From positions 1-6,777 of the forward strand of contig JAPUJL010000455.1 in the NCBI GenBank assembly GCA_027296185.1: DNA of 6,777 bases, given 5' to 3'. A model generated the notes under the pieces. That model was given only the letters and a program-made list of their open reading frames with translations, ran no database searches and had not been told where the DNA came from. This DNA is from SAR324 cluster bacterium (GTDB lineage: Bacteria; SAR324; JACQKK01). Within the stretch, counting starts at the first letter, position 1, and every line of letters starts with the position of its first letter. A program made the translations under genes and the position numbers. Positions 1-6,535 of the stretch are shown here, one piece after another.

Positions 1-462
1 ACGGGCCAGCCGCGGCGGGCTGGGCCGGCCCGGCAGGGATACCCCCGGTACGCCGCTTTCGCCGCGCTCCAGGGTCTCCGCCAGTTCCACGAGGGCATCG
101 CCGCCCTCGCCGCCGATGACCGAATCCGCGGCCGACTCCAGCAGCAGATCTCGGTTGAGCGCCGCGTACAGGCCGAAGAAGCACAGGTGGGCATCCGGCA
201 CCAGGGGCCGGATGCGCTGGGCGGCCTGGATCCCCAGCACCAGCGCCGTGTGCATGGGGGCGCAGACGGCGATCAGGCCCGCGCCCTGCACGGCAGCGGG
301 CTCCAGGCTTTGGCGGGAGAGATCCAGCAGACTCGGGGAAAAGCCCCGCTCCTGAAGCAGCGCCGCCGCGCCGGCGATGCCGAGGGGCTGATGACCCAGC
401 TCGTAACAGGAAATGAGGACGATCGACCCGGGCCGGCGAAGGCCCGTGGCGGAGGCGGTCAT
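1..462 (-). CDS. Radical SAM-type protein, N-terminal Rossmann (B12-binding-like) domain; partial, 3' end outside the window
   Basis: 154 codons are visible and the frame is still open at the window edge. The start is the ATG at 462-460, 7 bp after the stop of the Nfu gene; no strong Shine-Dalgarno is seen, so coupling to the upstream gene is likely. The protein has a beta strand (SIVLISCYELGHQPLG, about residues 13-28), a helix, then LLDLS, GLIAVCAPMHTAL, HLCFFGLYAAL and VIGGEGGDALVEL. This alternation, ending in a GE-G-D/E-L-E type motif, is the layout of the cobalamin-binding-like domain before the radical SAM core in many B12-binding radical SAM proteins. The canonical DxHxxG cobalamin motif is absent, so B12 may not bind. 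The SCYELG(H/R)QP opening and the PMHTAL and GLYAALN blocks recall, from memory, the CUAEP/CCAEP-tail radical SAM (seleno)protein family. The CxxxCxxC core and the diagnostic C-terminus lie outside the window, so the subfamily is tentative. Confidence 0.68.
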   Translation of the reverse strand, partial: MTASATGLRRPGSIVLISCYELGHQPLGIAGAAALLQERGFSPSLLDLSRQSLEPAAVQGAGLIAVCAPMHTALVLGIQAAQRIRPLVPDAHLCFFGLYAALNRDLLLESAADSVIGGEGGDALVELAETLERGESGVPGVSLPGRPSPPRLAR

Positions 463-469
463 GGAGCGG

Positions 470-1288
470 CTATTTGCCGGGCTGGTAGTAGGGGTTGTCT
501 CCCGCGCGGTGATCGGTGACGTCGATCAGCTCGTGCATTTCGGGCAGCGCTTCCTTCATCCGCTGCTCGACACCCTGGCGGAGGGTGACGTCCGCCATTC
601 CGCATCCCTGGCAACCCCCGCCCAACTGCACGTAGACGTTGTTGTTCTCGACGGCGATGAGCGTGAAATAGCCGCCATGGGCGGCCACTGCCGGGTTGAT
701 CTCGTCGTCCAGCAGGCGCTGGACGATTTCCTTTTGTTCCTCGGGGGAGCGGCTGGATTCGGGGATTTCCCGAAAACCGAAGCCGAATTTCTTTTCGGTC
801 GAGGACTCCTCTGGACGCCCGGATGCCGGCTCGATGCCTTCCACCGCGGCCAAGCCGGAATCGAGATGGCGCTTGACAACTTCGGGAATGCGCTCCATCA
901 GCGCGTCCCAATCGGCATCGTCGTCCATGAACACCTGCACCGATACGCCGTCCAGGTCCACAGCCGTCACCCCCTCGATCTCGAACAAGGCCTGAGCCAG
1001 GGGCGACTCGAGCGCGGCAGCGGGATCGGGATAGGAGCGCTTTTCGCCGAGAGGCATGATCATGCGGTTGATCTGCAGCTTGACGGCGTTCGATTCCGGA
1101 GTCCAGACGTGCTGCAAGCTGACCGGCTCCGGCGATTCATCGAGCGCCGACTGCGGCGATGCATCGAGCGCCGACCGCGGCGCGGCATCGAGCGCCGACT
1201 GCGGCGCGGAGGGGCCATCCATTGCGGTCACGTCGTTGGCCTTGCCCCCTGAGATCGCCGATTTGATTCGATTCATCATCGCGCCCAT
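470..1288 (-). CDS. Nfu/NifU-type iron-sulfur cluster carrier protein with Nfu_N domain
   Basis: 272 residues. Nfu proteins hold a 4Fe-4S (or 2Fe-2S) cluster and pass it to apo-enzymes in the cytoplasm. Residues about 56-143 match the Nfu N-terminal domain (TPESNAVKL, then ESPLAQALFEIEGVTAV and a conserved W near 128). Residues about 183-260 are the C-terminal NifU domain, with LLDDEINPAVAAHGG and the cluster motif C226-Q-G-C229. Residues 1-55 are an unusual extension containing a threefold octapeptide repeat (SALDAAPR, SALDASPQ, SALDESPE). A second hydrophilic linker (about 144-182) separates the domains, making the protein longer than the roughly 190 residues I would expect for this layout. 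The ATG at 1288 was chosen because GAGGGA (1299-1294) sits 5 nt upstream; a GTG at 1321 would add 11 residues but has no such site. The radical SAM gene follows after 7 bp. Family assignment is firm; the specific client is inference. Confidence 0.93.
   Translation of the reverse strand: MGAMMNRIKSAISGGKANDVTAMDGPSAPQSALDAAPRSALDASPQSALDESPEPVSLQHVWTPESNAVKLQINRMIMPLGEKRSYPDPAAALESPLAQALFEIEGVTAVDLDGVSVQVFMDDDADWDALMERIPEVVKRHLDSGLAAVEGIEPASGRPEESSTEKKFGFGFREIPESSRSPEEQKEIVQRLLDDEINPAVAAHGGYFTLIAVENNNVYVQLGGGCQGCGMADVTLRQGVEQRMKEALPEMHELIDVTDHRAGDNPYYQPGK
1138..1209 (-). repeat. 24-bp tandem repeat, three copies, inside the Nfu gene
   Basis: Units lie at 1138-1161, 1162-1185 and 1186-1209. 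They differ at only a few bases; all contain catcgagcgccga and most of ctgcggcg. Because 24 is a multiple of three, the repeat stays in frame and encodes three octapeptides beginning SALD. It falls in the hydrophilic extension before the Nfu_N domain, where copy number could change without harming the fold. Confidence 0.9.
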
Positions 1289-1293
1289 CGCAT

Positions 1294-1299
1294 TCCCTC
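1294..1299 (-). promoter_or_regulatory. Ribosome binding site that decides the Nfu start
   Basis: GAGGGA on the minus strand lies 5 nt (ATGCG) before the ATG at 1288. The upstream GTG at 1321 and the downstream ATGs at 1279 and 1276 have no comparable site at proper spacing. Confidence 0.6.
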
Positions 1300-1417
1300 G
1301 GGAAATTCCTGCGCTCTTCACCGCCGCAAATCCCCCACGCCGGCTCCCTCACGCGGGTTCCGGCTGGCTGTCACCCCGCGGAATCCGCCGCCAGGGCTGC
1401 CTTTTCCACTGAACTTC

Positions 1418-1446
1418 AGGATAGGATGAAGACTCTTGGAGTTCAA
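1418..1446 (-). promoter_or_regulatory. Putative sigma70-type promoter for the Nfu/radical SAM operon
   Basis: On the minus strand TTGAAC (1446-1441, 4 of 6 to TTGACA) is followed by a 17-nt spacer and TATCCT (1423-1418, 4 of 6 to TATAAT). Transcription would start near 1411, giving a leader of about 120 nt before the ATG at 1288. The element lies in the divergent gap between the Nfu gene and the small plus-strand gene. It is a pattern match only. Confidence 0.35.
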
Positions 1447-1464
1447 GCGAAATCCGCGTAAATT
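1436..1464 (+). promoter_or_regulatory. Weak candidate promoter for the small plus-strand gene
   Basis: TTGGAG (1436-1441) and TAAATT (1459-1464) are spaced by 17 nt, each matching the consensus at 4 of 6 positions. This lies in the only AT-richer stretch of the gap and overlaps the minus-strand candidate, so the two would compete if both are real. An alternative -10 is TATTTA near 1470. Confidence 0.22.
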
Positions 1465-1556
1465 CGGCGTATTTAAACCAGGGTCACGGTTGTGAGAAGG
1501 GCCCCCGCCGGTGGGTGGGCGGCGGTAACGCTGGCACGGCAAACATCGAGGCGGCG

Positions 1557-1859
1557 ATGAAGGAACTGAACTGGGGCGGATTGGGCAGTTCGTACGCGGC
1601 GAGCAAGCTGATCACCCGCCGCGAGCCGTTCTCGTTGGTCATCACCGGCAAGGCCGCAGATGCGCTGAAATCGGTGGCGGGGCCCGACGCGCGGTTCGAT
1701 CGCGAACTGTTGGCGAAGGTGGCTTCCAACCTATCGTTGACCACCCTGCCGGCCGTGATGCTGTATGCCCTGGGGCGCCGGTACCGCCTGGAATACGATC
1801 GAGTGGAGGAGGGAATCCGAATGCGCTTCCTGACCGGTGGGGAGGGCGAGCCGGCATAG
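1557..1859 (+). CDS. Hypothetical protein, 100 residues
   Basis: I do not recognise this protein. It starts MKELNWGGLGSSYAASKLI, continues with a beta-like segment FSLVITGKAADALKS and a charged, helix-prone middle (FDRELLAKVASNL), then TTLPAVMLYALGRRY and a final strand-like EGIRMRFLTGG. There is no signal peptide, transmembrane helix or cysteine, so it is probably a small soluble alpha/beta protein. The ATG at 1557 is preferred because GAGG (1548-1551) sits 5 nt upstream; an ATG at 1515 would add 14 residues without a clear site. Third codon positions are overwhelmingly G or C, as in the neighbouring genes, and the opposite-strand frame translates to poor-looking sequence, so I take it as real. 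It is divergent from the Nfu operon and convergent with the CorC gene, 38 bp away. Confidence 0.72.
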   Translation: MKELNWGGLGSSYAASKLITRREPFSLVITGKAADALKSVAGPDARFDRELLAKVASNLSLTTLPAVMLYALGRRYRLEYDRVEEGIRMRFLTGGEGEPA

Positions 1860-1897
1860 GGTAAGGGGAACGGGGCGGATCGGACGGCGCCCTGGGC

Positions 1898-3205
1898 TCA
1901 GGAGGCCGTATCGGCCTGTGATTTCTCTTCCGGTCGTTCGCCATCTTCTTCGGGCGCCGCGCACTTTTCGATTTTCACGGTAATCACCCGGTTGGCGTCG
2001 GCCTGGGTCACCGAGAATGTGTAGCCGGCATACTCGTGGCTCCAGCCCTCTCTGGGGACGTTGCCCGCCGCCTCCATGAGAAACCCGCCGAGGCTCTCGT
2101 AGTCGCGCTCCTCGGGGAACTCCAGGCGCAACGCCGTCTCCAGATCCTCGATATCCACGCGCGCATCGGCCATGAACACCCCGGCGGGCATTTCAACCAG
2201 CCGCGGCTCCTCCACGTCGAACTCGTCCTGGATATCGCCGAGCAACTCCTCGATGACGTCCTCGAGGGTGACGATGCCCTCCGTGCCGCCGAACTCGTCC
2301 ACGACGACGGCCAGGTGGGTGCTCTGCTCTTGGAAGAGCTTCAGCAGTTCGCCGATCTTTTTGGATTCAGGCACGAACACCGGGGAGCGCATCCGTTGGG
2401 TGAGGAAGTTCTTTTGCTCGTCGCCGGTGGGATGGCTGAGCAGGTGTTTGGCGAAAAAGATGCCCACGATCTTGTCGATCGATTGGTCGTATACGGGGAT
2501 GCGGCTGAATCCGGAGTCGATGGCCGCATCCACCACGGCACCGAAGCTGCTGTCCAGCGGCACCGCCACCAGGTCGGTGCGGGGCGTCATGATCTCTTTC
2601 GCGAGGGTATCCGGGAACTCGATCACCGACTTGAACAGGGTCTCCTGATCCTTGTCGATCGTTCCGTCGGTCGCGCCCATGTGGACCAGGTACTCCAGAT
2701 CCCGCTCGGTAACGACGGCCGATTCGTCCCGCCCTCCGCCCATCAAGGAGATCAACCCCCGGATGAACCAGGTCAGCACCCACGAGATCGGGAAGAGGAG
2801 CACATAAAACAGGCTGACGATCGACATCGTGGGCAGTGCCACGGCGGTGGGAAAGGTGCGGGCAAGGGTCTTCGGCGTGATCTCCCCGGTCACCAGCAGC
2901 AAAAAGGTCATAGCGCCGATGGCGATGGCGATGCCCCGCTCGGGAAACAGACGGGTCGCCAGATCCGTGGCCAGGACGCTGGCCGTGATGTTGGCGACAT
3001 TGTTGCCGATCAGGATCGTGATCAGCACCCGGTTGGGATGAACCTGCCATAAGACGAGTGACCGGCCCCAGAAGCGCCGCGAATCGAGGATCTGCTGCAG
3101 CTTGACTCGTGGCAGCGAAGTCAGCGCTGTCTCGGAAGCCGAGAAAAAGGCGGAAAAGACCAGTGCCGCCGCAATCCCCAAGATTTCCCAGTAGATCAGC
3201 TCCAT
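1898..3205 (-). CDS. CorC/HlyC family membrane protein (CNNM domain, paired CBS domains, CorC_HlyC domain)
   Basis: 435 residues. The family comprises inner-membrane proteins linked to magnesium or cobalt export/homeostasis and formerly labelled hemolysins; the true substrate is not settled by sequence. Residues 1-155 form the CNNM (DUF21) domain with about four membrane segments (about 4-26, 59-80, 91-107, 121-150) and the hallmark motifs FSASETALTSL, GNNVAN and GEITPKTLA. Residues about 206-328 are two CBS domains, starting at EIMTPRTDLVAV and ending with VVDEFGGTEGIVTLEDVIEELLGDI split across the second repeat; they usually bind adenine nucleotides. Residues about 335-414 are the CorC_HlyC domain, followed by a charged tail. 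The ATG at 3205 has GGGAG 10 nt upstream; a GTG at 3238 would add 11 arginine-rich residues with no site. It is convergent with the small plus-strand gene. Confidence 0.94.
   Translation of the reverse strand: MELIYWEILGIAAALVFSAFFSASETALTSLPRVKLQQILDSRRFWGRSLVLWQVHPNRVLITILIGNNVANITASVLATDLATRLFPERGIAIAIGAMTFLLLVTGEITPKTLARTFPTAVALPTMSIVSLFYVLLFPISWVLTWFIRGLISLMGGGRDESAVVTERDLEYLVHMGATDGTIDKDQETLFKSVIEFPDTLAKEIMTPRTDLVAVPLDSSFGAVVDAAIDSGFSRIPVYDQSIDKIVGIFFAKHLLSHPTGDEQKNFLTQRMRSPVFVPESKKIGELLKLFQEQSTHLAVVVDEFGGTEGIVTLEDVIEELLGDIQDEFDVEEPRLVEMPAGVFMADARVDIEDLETALRLEFPEERDYESLGGFLMEAAGNVPREGWSHEYAGYTFSVTQADANRVITVKIEKCAAPEEDGERPEEKSQADTAS
1903..1917. other. Short inverted repeat at the end of the CorC gene
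   Basis: AGGCCG, loop TAT, CGGCCT: a perfect 6-bp stem lying in the last codons of the CorC gene, 44 bp beyond the end of the converging small gene. It has no T-tract on either side, so it is at most a weak transcription-ending or 3'-stabilising hairpin for the plus-strand transcript. Confidence 0.25.
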
Positions 3206-3395
3206 GGGGCGTACGCTCCCACGGAATGGGCGGCGCACCGGACGGAATCCGGCGCGGGACGCGCGGAGCGCGCCTGGCCGGTTCCGATGCGCAGGGCTAA
3301 CCTACGCGGCCGGGGCCGGGAGTTGCGGCAACAACTTGGAGGTTCCTGCGGCTCGGAGCTAGTTGTCATTCCCCACGAACGTTGAGTTTGCGAAC

Positions 3396-3417
3396 GGAGC
3401 CGGGATTCGCCGGCCCC
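3396..3417 (-). terminator. Possible hairpin terminator after the SDR gene (no T-tract)
   Basis: Just past the SDR stop codon the minus strand reads GGGGCCGG, a 6-nt loop, CCGGCTCC, giving an 8-bp GC stem with one G-U pair. No run of T follows, so intrinsic termination is doubtful. Otherwise the gap 3206-3418 shows only the ribosome site of the CorC gene and a small palindrome (gttgcggcaac, 3322-3332). Confidence 0.3.
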
Positions 3418-3418
3418 G

Positions 3419-4198
3419 TTACTCGGTGACTCGGCCCGACATGATGCTGGCTCCCCCGTCGATGATGAGGGTCTGGCCGGTGATCCAACGCGACCCGTCG
3501 GAGGCGAGGAACAGGGCGGCGGGGCCGATATCGTCCGCTACCCCCAGGCGCCCCAGGGGATAACCGAGGGACGCAGTGCGTTCGGCCTCCGGATTGTCCC
3601 ACAAAACCTTGGCGAAGTCCGTCTTGACGAGCCCTGGCAGCAGACAGTTCACCCGGATCTGATGAGGGCCCAATTCCGCGGCGAGGGTACGCGTGAGCTG
3701 AACGTCCGCGGCTTTGGAGATGGCGTAAGCCCCCAGGTTCGGCGAGGCCTTGATCGCGCCCACGCTGGAAACCATGATCACCGAGCCGCCGCCCTGGGCG
3801 ACCATATCCGGCTTGACCAGCCCACAGAGCCAAATAGGGCTGAGGACGTTGGTGTCCATGGTCTTGTGGTAAGCCTCGTCGGTGATGTCCGTCAGGGGCC
3901 CGTAATAGGGGTTGACCGCCGCATTGCAGACCAGGATATCCACTGGACCCAGTTGGCGGCGGGTCTCCTCGATCAGCCGCTCCACGTCGTCCCGTTTGCC
4001 CACGTGGCACGGGATGGACACGGCCCTGCCGCCGTTGGCTTCGATCGCCGCGGCAACTTCCTGACAGGGTCCCTCCTTGCGGCTCGTGATCACCACCTGC
4101 GCGCCGGCCATGGCCAGGTGCTCGGCGATCGACCGGCCGATGCCCTTGCTGGACCCTGTCACGACAGCGGTCCTGCCCGTGAGATCGAACGGTTTCAT
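3419..4198 (-). CDS. Short-chain dehydrogenase/reductase (classical SDR), NAD(P)-dependent
   Basis: 259 residues, a normal length for a classical SDR. It should catalyse reversible oxidation or reduction of a hydroxyl/carbonyl substrate in the cytoplasm. Visible motifs are the cofactor loop TGSSKGIG (14-21), NAAV (92-95), the catalytic set N117, S145, Y158 and K162 (YAISK), and the PG motif in NCLLPGLVKTDF. A basic residue after the second strand (R40 in ITSRK) favours NADP(H). The block after PG, and the ending GRLGVADDIGPAALFLASDGSRWITGQTLIIDGG, resemble DHRS4-like carbonyl reductases and bacterial SDRs often found near acyl-CoA metabolism genes. The substrate cannot be read from sequence. 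The start ATG at 4198 has only a poor ribosome site (upstream cgaattcg), but the protein aligns well from MKPFDLTGRTAVVTG. It sits alone, with 220 bp downstream to the CorC start and 296 bp upstream to the pcp stop. Confidence 0.93.
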   Translation of the reverse strand: MKPFDLTGRTAVVTGSSKGIGRSIAEHLAMAGAQVVITSRKEGPCQEVAAAIEANGGRAVSIPCHVGKRDDVERLIEETRRQLGPVDILVCNAAVNPYYGPLTDITDEAYHKTMDTNVLSPIWLCGLVKPDMVAQGGGSVIMVSSVGAIKASPNLGAYAISKAADVQLTRTLAAELGPHQIRVNCLLPGLVKTDFAKVLWDNPEAERTASLGYPLGRLGVADDIGPAALFLASDGSRWITGQTLIIDGGASIMSGRVTE

Positions 4199-4320
4199 CG
4201 AATTCGGAAAAATGCGGGCTCCGCCAGGAACCGCGTGGGTCGTGCGATGCGATGGAATGGGTGGCGTGAAGTCACTGGCTGGGGACGAGCCCGGGGAGGT
4301 CGGTCGTGCATGTCAACTCA

Positions 4321-4349
4321 TCTATGCCATCGGCGCGCAATCAAGTCAA
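4321..4349 (-). promoter_or_regulatory. Candidate promoter for the SDR gene
   Basis: On the minus strand TTGACT (4349-4344, 5 of 6) is followed by 17 nt and CATAGA (4326-4321, only 3 of 6). Transcription would start near 4314, about 115 nt before the SDR ATG. A perfect TTGACA also occurs at 4316-4311 but has no matching -10. This is the main regulatory-looking content of the 296-bp gap 4199-4494, besides the repeat at 4411-4482. Confidence 0.27.
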
Positions 4350-4410
4350 TCGGCGGTGGCGGCCATGGGCGGAGGAGCGGGACCCGCGCGCGGCGATACG
4401 CGCTGGCTGT

Positions 4411-4482
4411 GGATTGCAGGATAGTTCCGGATTGCAGGGTGGTTTCGGATAGCATGGTGGTTTCGGATAGCACAGTAGCACG
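4411..4482. repeat. 18-bp imperfect tandem repeat, about four units, after pcp
   Basis: Four consecutive 18-bp units begin at 4411 (ggattgcaggatagttcc), 4429 (ggattgcagggtggtttc), 4447 (ggatagcatggtggtttc) and 4465 (ggatagcacagtagcacg). Neighbouring units agree at 15, 16 and 12 of 18 positions, so the array decays to the right. It lies 12 bp beyond the pcp stop codon, in its 3' untranslated region, and upstream of the SDR promoter candidate. No dyad symmetry typical of an operator is obvious. Confidence 0.85.
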
Positions 4483-4494
4483 GTGCCGTTGCGG

Positions 4495-5127
4495 TCAGGG
4501 GCCGAGCAGGGAATCGACCGCCAGCCGCAAGCCGCGGGTGACCAGGTCGATATCCATGGACGGGAGGGCCTCGCGGGTGGCCTCGAAGTGCCGGGCTGCC
4601 TGATCCGGCAGCAGCGGGATGTGAACGAACAGCGCTTTCCGGGGCGGGTCATGGCTCCGCGCCCAGTCGAGGAGCTGGTAGTAGCTGGCGTTGCAGAGGA
4701 ACGTTCCCGCATGGAAGGAGATTCGGGCCGGAATCCCCGCCTCGCGGAGCCGGCGCACCAAGGGCGGAAGCGCCACCGTCGTTTCGCGGGCGGCGGGTCC
4801 GGCTTCCCCGAGCGGAAACGGCGTTTCGGCTGGGTGGTGCGCCTTCTCTTGCTGGCCGGCGTTCAGCCCGAATTGCTCGAAGTCCAGGAACGGATTCTGT
4901 CCGTGGAGGCCGCACAGCAGTACCGCAGCGGGCGCCTCCCGGATCAGCGCCTCGGCGAGCGCGGCGGCACCGGCATCGAAGGCCACGGGGAGGCGCACGC
5001 TGACGAAGCGCACCCTTCCCCCGAACTCGGTGCGGCACTGCTCGGCCAGCGCCTGGGCCACGTCCCAGGAGGGATTTTCGCGGTAATCGGCAAAGAGTTC
5101 GAACCCGCCCAGCAGCACGGTGGACAC
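4495..5127 (-). CDS. pcp: Pyrrolidone-carboxylate peptidase (pyroglutamyl peptidase I, family C15)
   Basis: 210 residues, the usual family size. The enzyme is a cytoplasmic cysteine peptidase that removes N-terminal pyroglutamate from peptides. The opening VSTVLLGGFELFADYRENPSW matches the family start (M-x-x-V-L-x-x-G-F-x-P-F-x-x-x-x-x-NPS), with the usual P-F-G-G altered to L-F-A-D. The catalytic triad of C15 peptidases is in place: E84 (in FEQFGLN), C145 (in HAGTFLCNASYY) and H169 (in FVHIPLLPDQ), close to E81/C144/H168 of the Bacillus enzyme. No ATG exists in frame near the start. The GTG at 5127 is chosen because it aligns with the family's first residue; a weak GGGA lies about 10 nt upstream, and a second GTG at 5118 is possible. 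The frame stays open upstream through the transporter gene, but that translation is not protein-like. It may be cotranscribed with the transporter 116 bp upstream. Confidence 0.9.
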   Translation of the reverse strand: MSTVLLGGFELFADYRENPSWDVAQALAEQCRTEFGGRVRFVSVRLPVAFDAGAAALAEALIREAPAAVLLCGLHGQNPFLDFEQFGLNAGQQEKAHHPAETPFPLGEAGPAARETTVALPPLVRRLREAGIPARISFHAGTFLCNASYYQLLDWARSHDPPRKALFVHIPLLPDQAARHFEATREALPSMDIDLVTRGLRLAVDSLLGP

Positions 5128-5209
5128 GGTCGTTGCATCCCAAGGGGGTGGTTTTTGCCTGTTCCCGCAAGTCCTACCACGTGGCCGGAGGTTCCGCTCC
5201 GCGGGAGTC

Positions 5210-5228
5210 CCACATCCGCCGCATGTGG
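5210..5228. other. Small hairpin between the transporter gene and pcp
   Basis: CCACAT, a 7-nt loop, ATGTGG: a perfect 6-bp stem, 15 bp past the transporter stop. It has no T-tract, so it probably does not end transcription; it could limit or stabilise the transcript. An 8-bp palindrome CCACGTGG (5177-5184) lies nearby in the same 116-bp gap. Confidence 0.3.
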
Positions 5229-5243
5229 CGTCCGGACCCGGGC

Positions 5244-6479
5244 TCAGCCCGCCGGACGGTGAGGCTTTGCGGCCAGCCAGAACAGCAGCGCCGTGCCGAG
5301 GGTCATGGCGAAGATGCCCCACAAGGGAATTTCGTAGCTGCCGAGCCGGTCGAACAGATATCCCGTGACCCACGGCCCCGCGGCGGAACCGAAGCCGTAG
5401 GCCAAATCGAGCAGGCCGAAGGTTTTGCCCAGGTGCGGCCCGTGGAAGGTGTCGGCCACCATGGAAGCGTAAACCGGACTGGTGCCATTGAATCCGATGC
5501 CCCACAGCACCACGAACGTAGCGAGTAACCACAGTTGGGGCAGGCTCCGCACCTGGAGCAGGAGTAGCACCCCCACCGCCGCCATCAGGAAACCGGCGGC
5601 GATGCACGGGCGCCGCCCCACCCGGTCCGACAGCGGACCCCAGATCAGCGCCCCCACCGAGCGGAACAGCCCGGTCAACCCGAAGAGCGCCGCGGACACG
5701 CCGATCGTGAAGCCGTAATCCAGGGACAGCCGGGTCTGGTGTACGGCGAAGGTGCTCGTGTTGACGCCGAACAGGAAGATGCCCCCCAGCAGCAGCCAAA
5801 AGGCGCGCTGGGCGAATACCCCGCGCAGGCTCCCCGATCCTTCCACCGAGGCGGCCACCGAGTGGGGTGGTTCGGCGGTGCCGTCGGGGTGGAGGCCGAT
5901 GGCGGCGGGCTCGTCCCGGTGCAACAGCCAGGTCAGCGGAATCAACAGTGCCATGGCGAGAATTCCATACCAAACAAACACCTGGCGCCAACCCAGCCAG
6001 CCGATGAGTTGCTCGCTGAGCACCGTGATGACAAAAGCGCCGATACCGGTGCCGGCGAGCGCCACGGCCGTCGCCAGGCCCCGCTTGCGGACGAACCAGC
6101 GCGACAGCAGGGCCATATGGGGGATGAAGCCGAGAAAGGCGAAGCCGGTGCCGACGAAACCGCCGTAGAACAGGTAGAGCCCTCCGATGGATTCGACTTG
6201 GGCGGAGAGGATCAACCCCATCCCGAGAATCACGGCCCCGAGGGGAAACAGGCGGCGCGGACCGAGCCAATCGAACAGGGCGCCGCTCAGCACCGCCGCC
6301 ACGGCATAGGCCAGCATGGCCACGGAGAACACGCCCGCCGCGTCGGCGCGGCTCCAGCCCGTATCGTCGAGGATCGCCACGTAGAAAATCCCGAAGGCGA
6401 ATCGGAGCCCCAGGGCTAAAAAGAGCGTGACGAACACCACCGCCACGATGACCCATCCGTAATAAAACCGACTGGACAC
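5244..6479 (-). CDS. Major facilitator superfamily transporter (monocarboxylate/oxalate-formate type)
   Basis: 411 residues with about twelve hydrophobic helices in two halves joined by a hydrophilic loop (about 187-222). It should be an inner-membrane secondary carrier. Motif A appears twice: GALFDWLGPRRLF (66-78) and GPLSDRVGRRP (281-291). The segment SRWFVRKRGLATAVALAGTG (126-145) and the N-terminal YYGWVIV are typical of the OFA/monocarboxylate-type branch, whose members move small organic anions such as oxalate, formate, lactate or pyruvate; the substrate here is not determinable. The GTG at 6479 is preferred because GGAG (6489-6486) stands 6 nt before it. A TTG at 6506 would add 9 polar residues and lacks a site. 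The gene is divergent from the ligase gene at the right edge, and pcp follows after 116 bp. Confidence 0.92.
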   Translation of the reverse strand: MSSRFYYGWVIVAVVFVTLFLALGLRFAFGIFYVAILDDTGWSRADAAGVFSVAMLAYAVAAVLSGALFDWLGPRRLFPLGAVILGMGLILSAQVESIGGLYLFYGGFVGTGFAFLGFIPHMALLSRWFVRKRGLATAVALAGTGIGAFVITVLSEQLIGWLGWRQVFVWYGILAMALLIPLTWLLHRDEPAAIGLHPDGTAEPPHSVAASVEGSGSLRGVFAQRAFWLLLGGIFLFGVNTSTFAVHQTRLSLDYGFTIGVSAALFGLTGLFRSVGALIWGPLSDRVGRRPCIAAGFLMAAVGVLLLLQVRSLPQLWLLATFVVLWGIGFNGTSPVYASMVADTFHGPHLGKTFGLLDLAYGFGSAAGPWVTGYLFDRLGSYEIPLWGIFAMTLGTALLFWLAAKPHRPAG

Positions 6480-6485
6480 GGCCGA

Positions 6486-6489
6486 CTCC
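6486..6489 (-). promoter_or_regulatory. Ribosome binding site that decides the transporter start
   Basis: GGAG on the minus strand with a 6-nt spacer (TCGGCC) to the GTG at 6479. It supports that GTG over the TTG at 6506. Confidence 0.6.
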
Positions 6490-6535
6490 GGAGGGTTGCG
6501 GCGCAACTGCAGATTAGCAAAAGGTAGCGGGGGGC

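Noticed and set aside
116..519. Overlapping plus-strand open frames near the left edge
   Set aside because: The minus strand encodes a coherent Rossmann-type N-terminus here; the plus frames are Arg/Ala/Ser-rich shadows.
413..1252. Long plus-strand open frame opposite the Nfu gene
   Set aside because: The opposite strand has clear Nfu domains with the CxxC motif; this frame has no ribosome site and poor protein-like content.
2036..3052. 338-codon plus-strand open frame opposite the CorC gene
   Set aside because: His/Asp/Gln-rich translation without recognisable motifs, mirroring a well-supported CNNM-CBS protein.
4411..4482. CRISPR-like array
   Set aside because: The 18-bp units are contiguous with no spacers and too few, so it is a simple tandem repeat.
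3662..4603. 313-codon plus-strand open frame across the SDR gene and the following gap
   Set aside because: It runs antisense to SDR and then through non-coding repeat sequence; no start signal and no domain.
5739..6419. 226-codon plus-strand open frame opposite the transporter
   Set aside because: Low-complexity Gln/Glu/Gly-rich product that is the mirror of membrane-helix codons.
5128..6456. Open frame continuous with pcp upstream to 6456 (653 codons in all), suggesting a fusion protein
   Set aside because: Upstream of 5127 the translation is Arg/Gly/Pro-rich and overlaps the transporter gene in another frame; the transporter frame is clearly the coding one. It is an effect of high GC.
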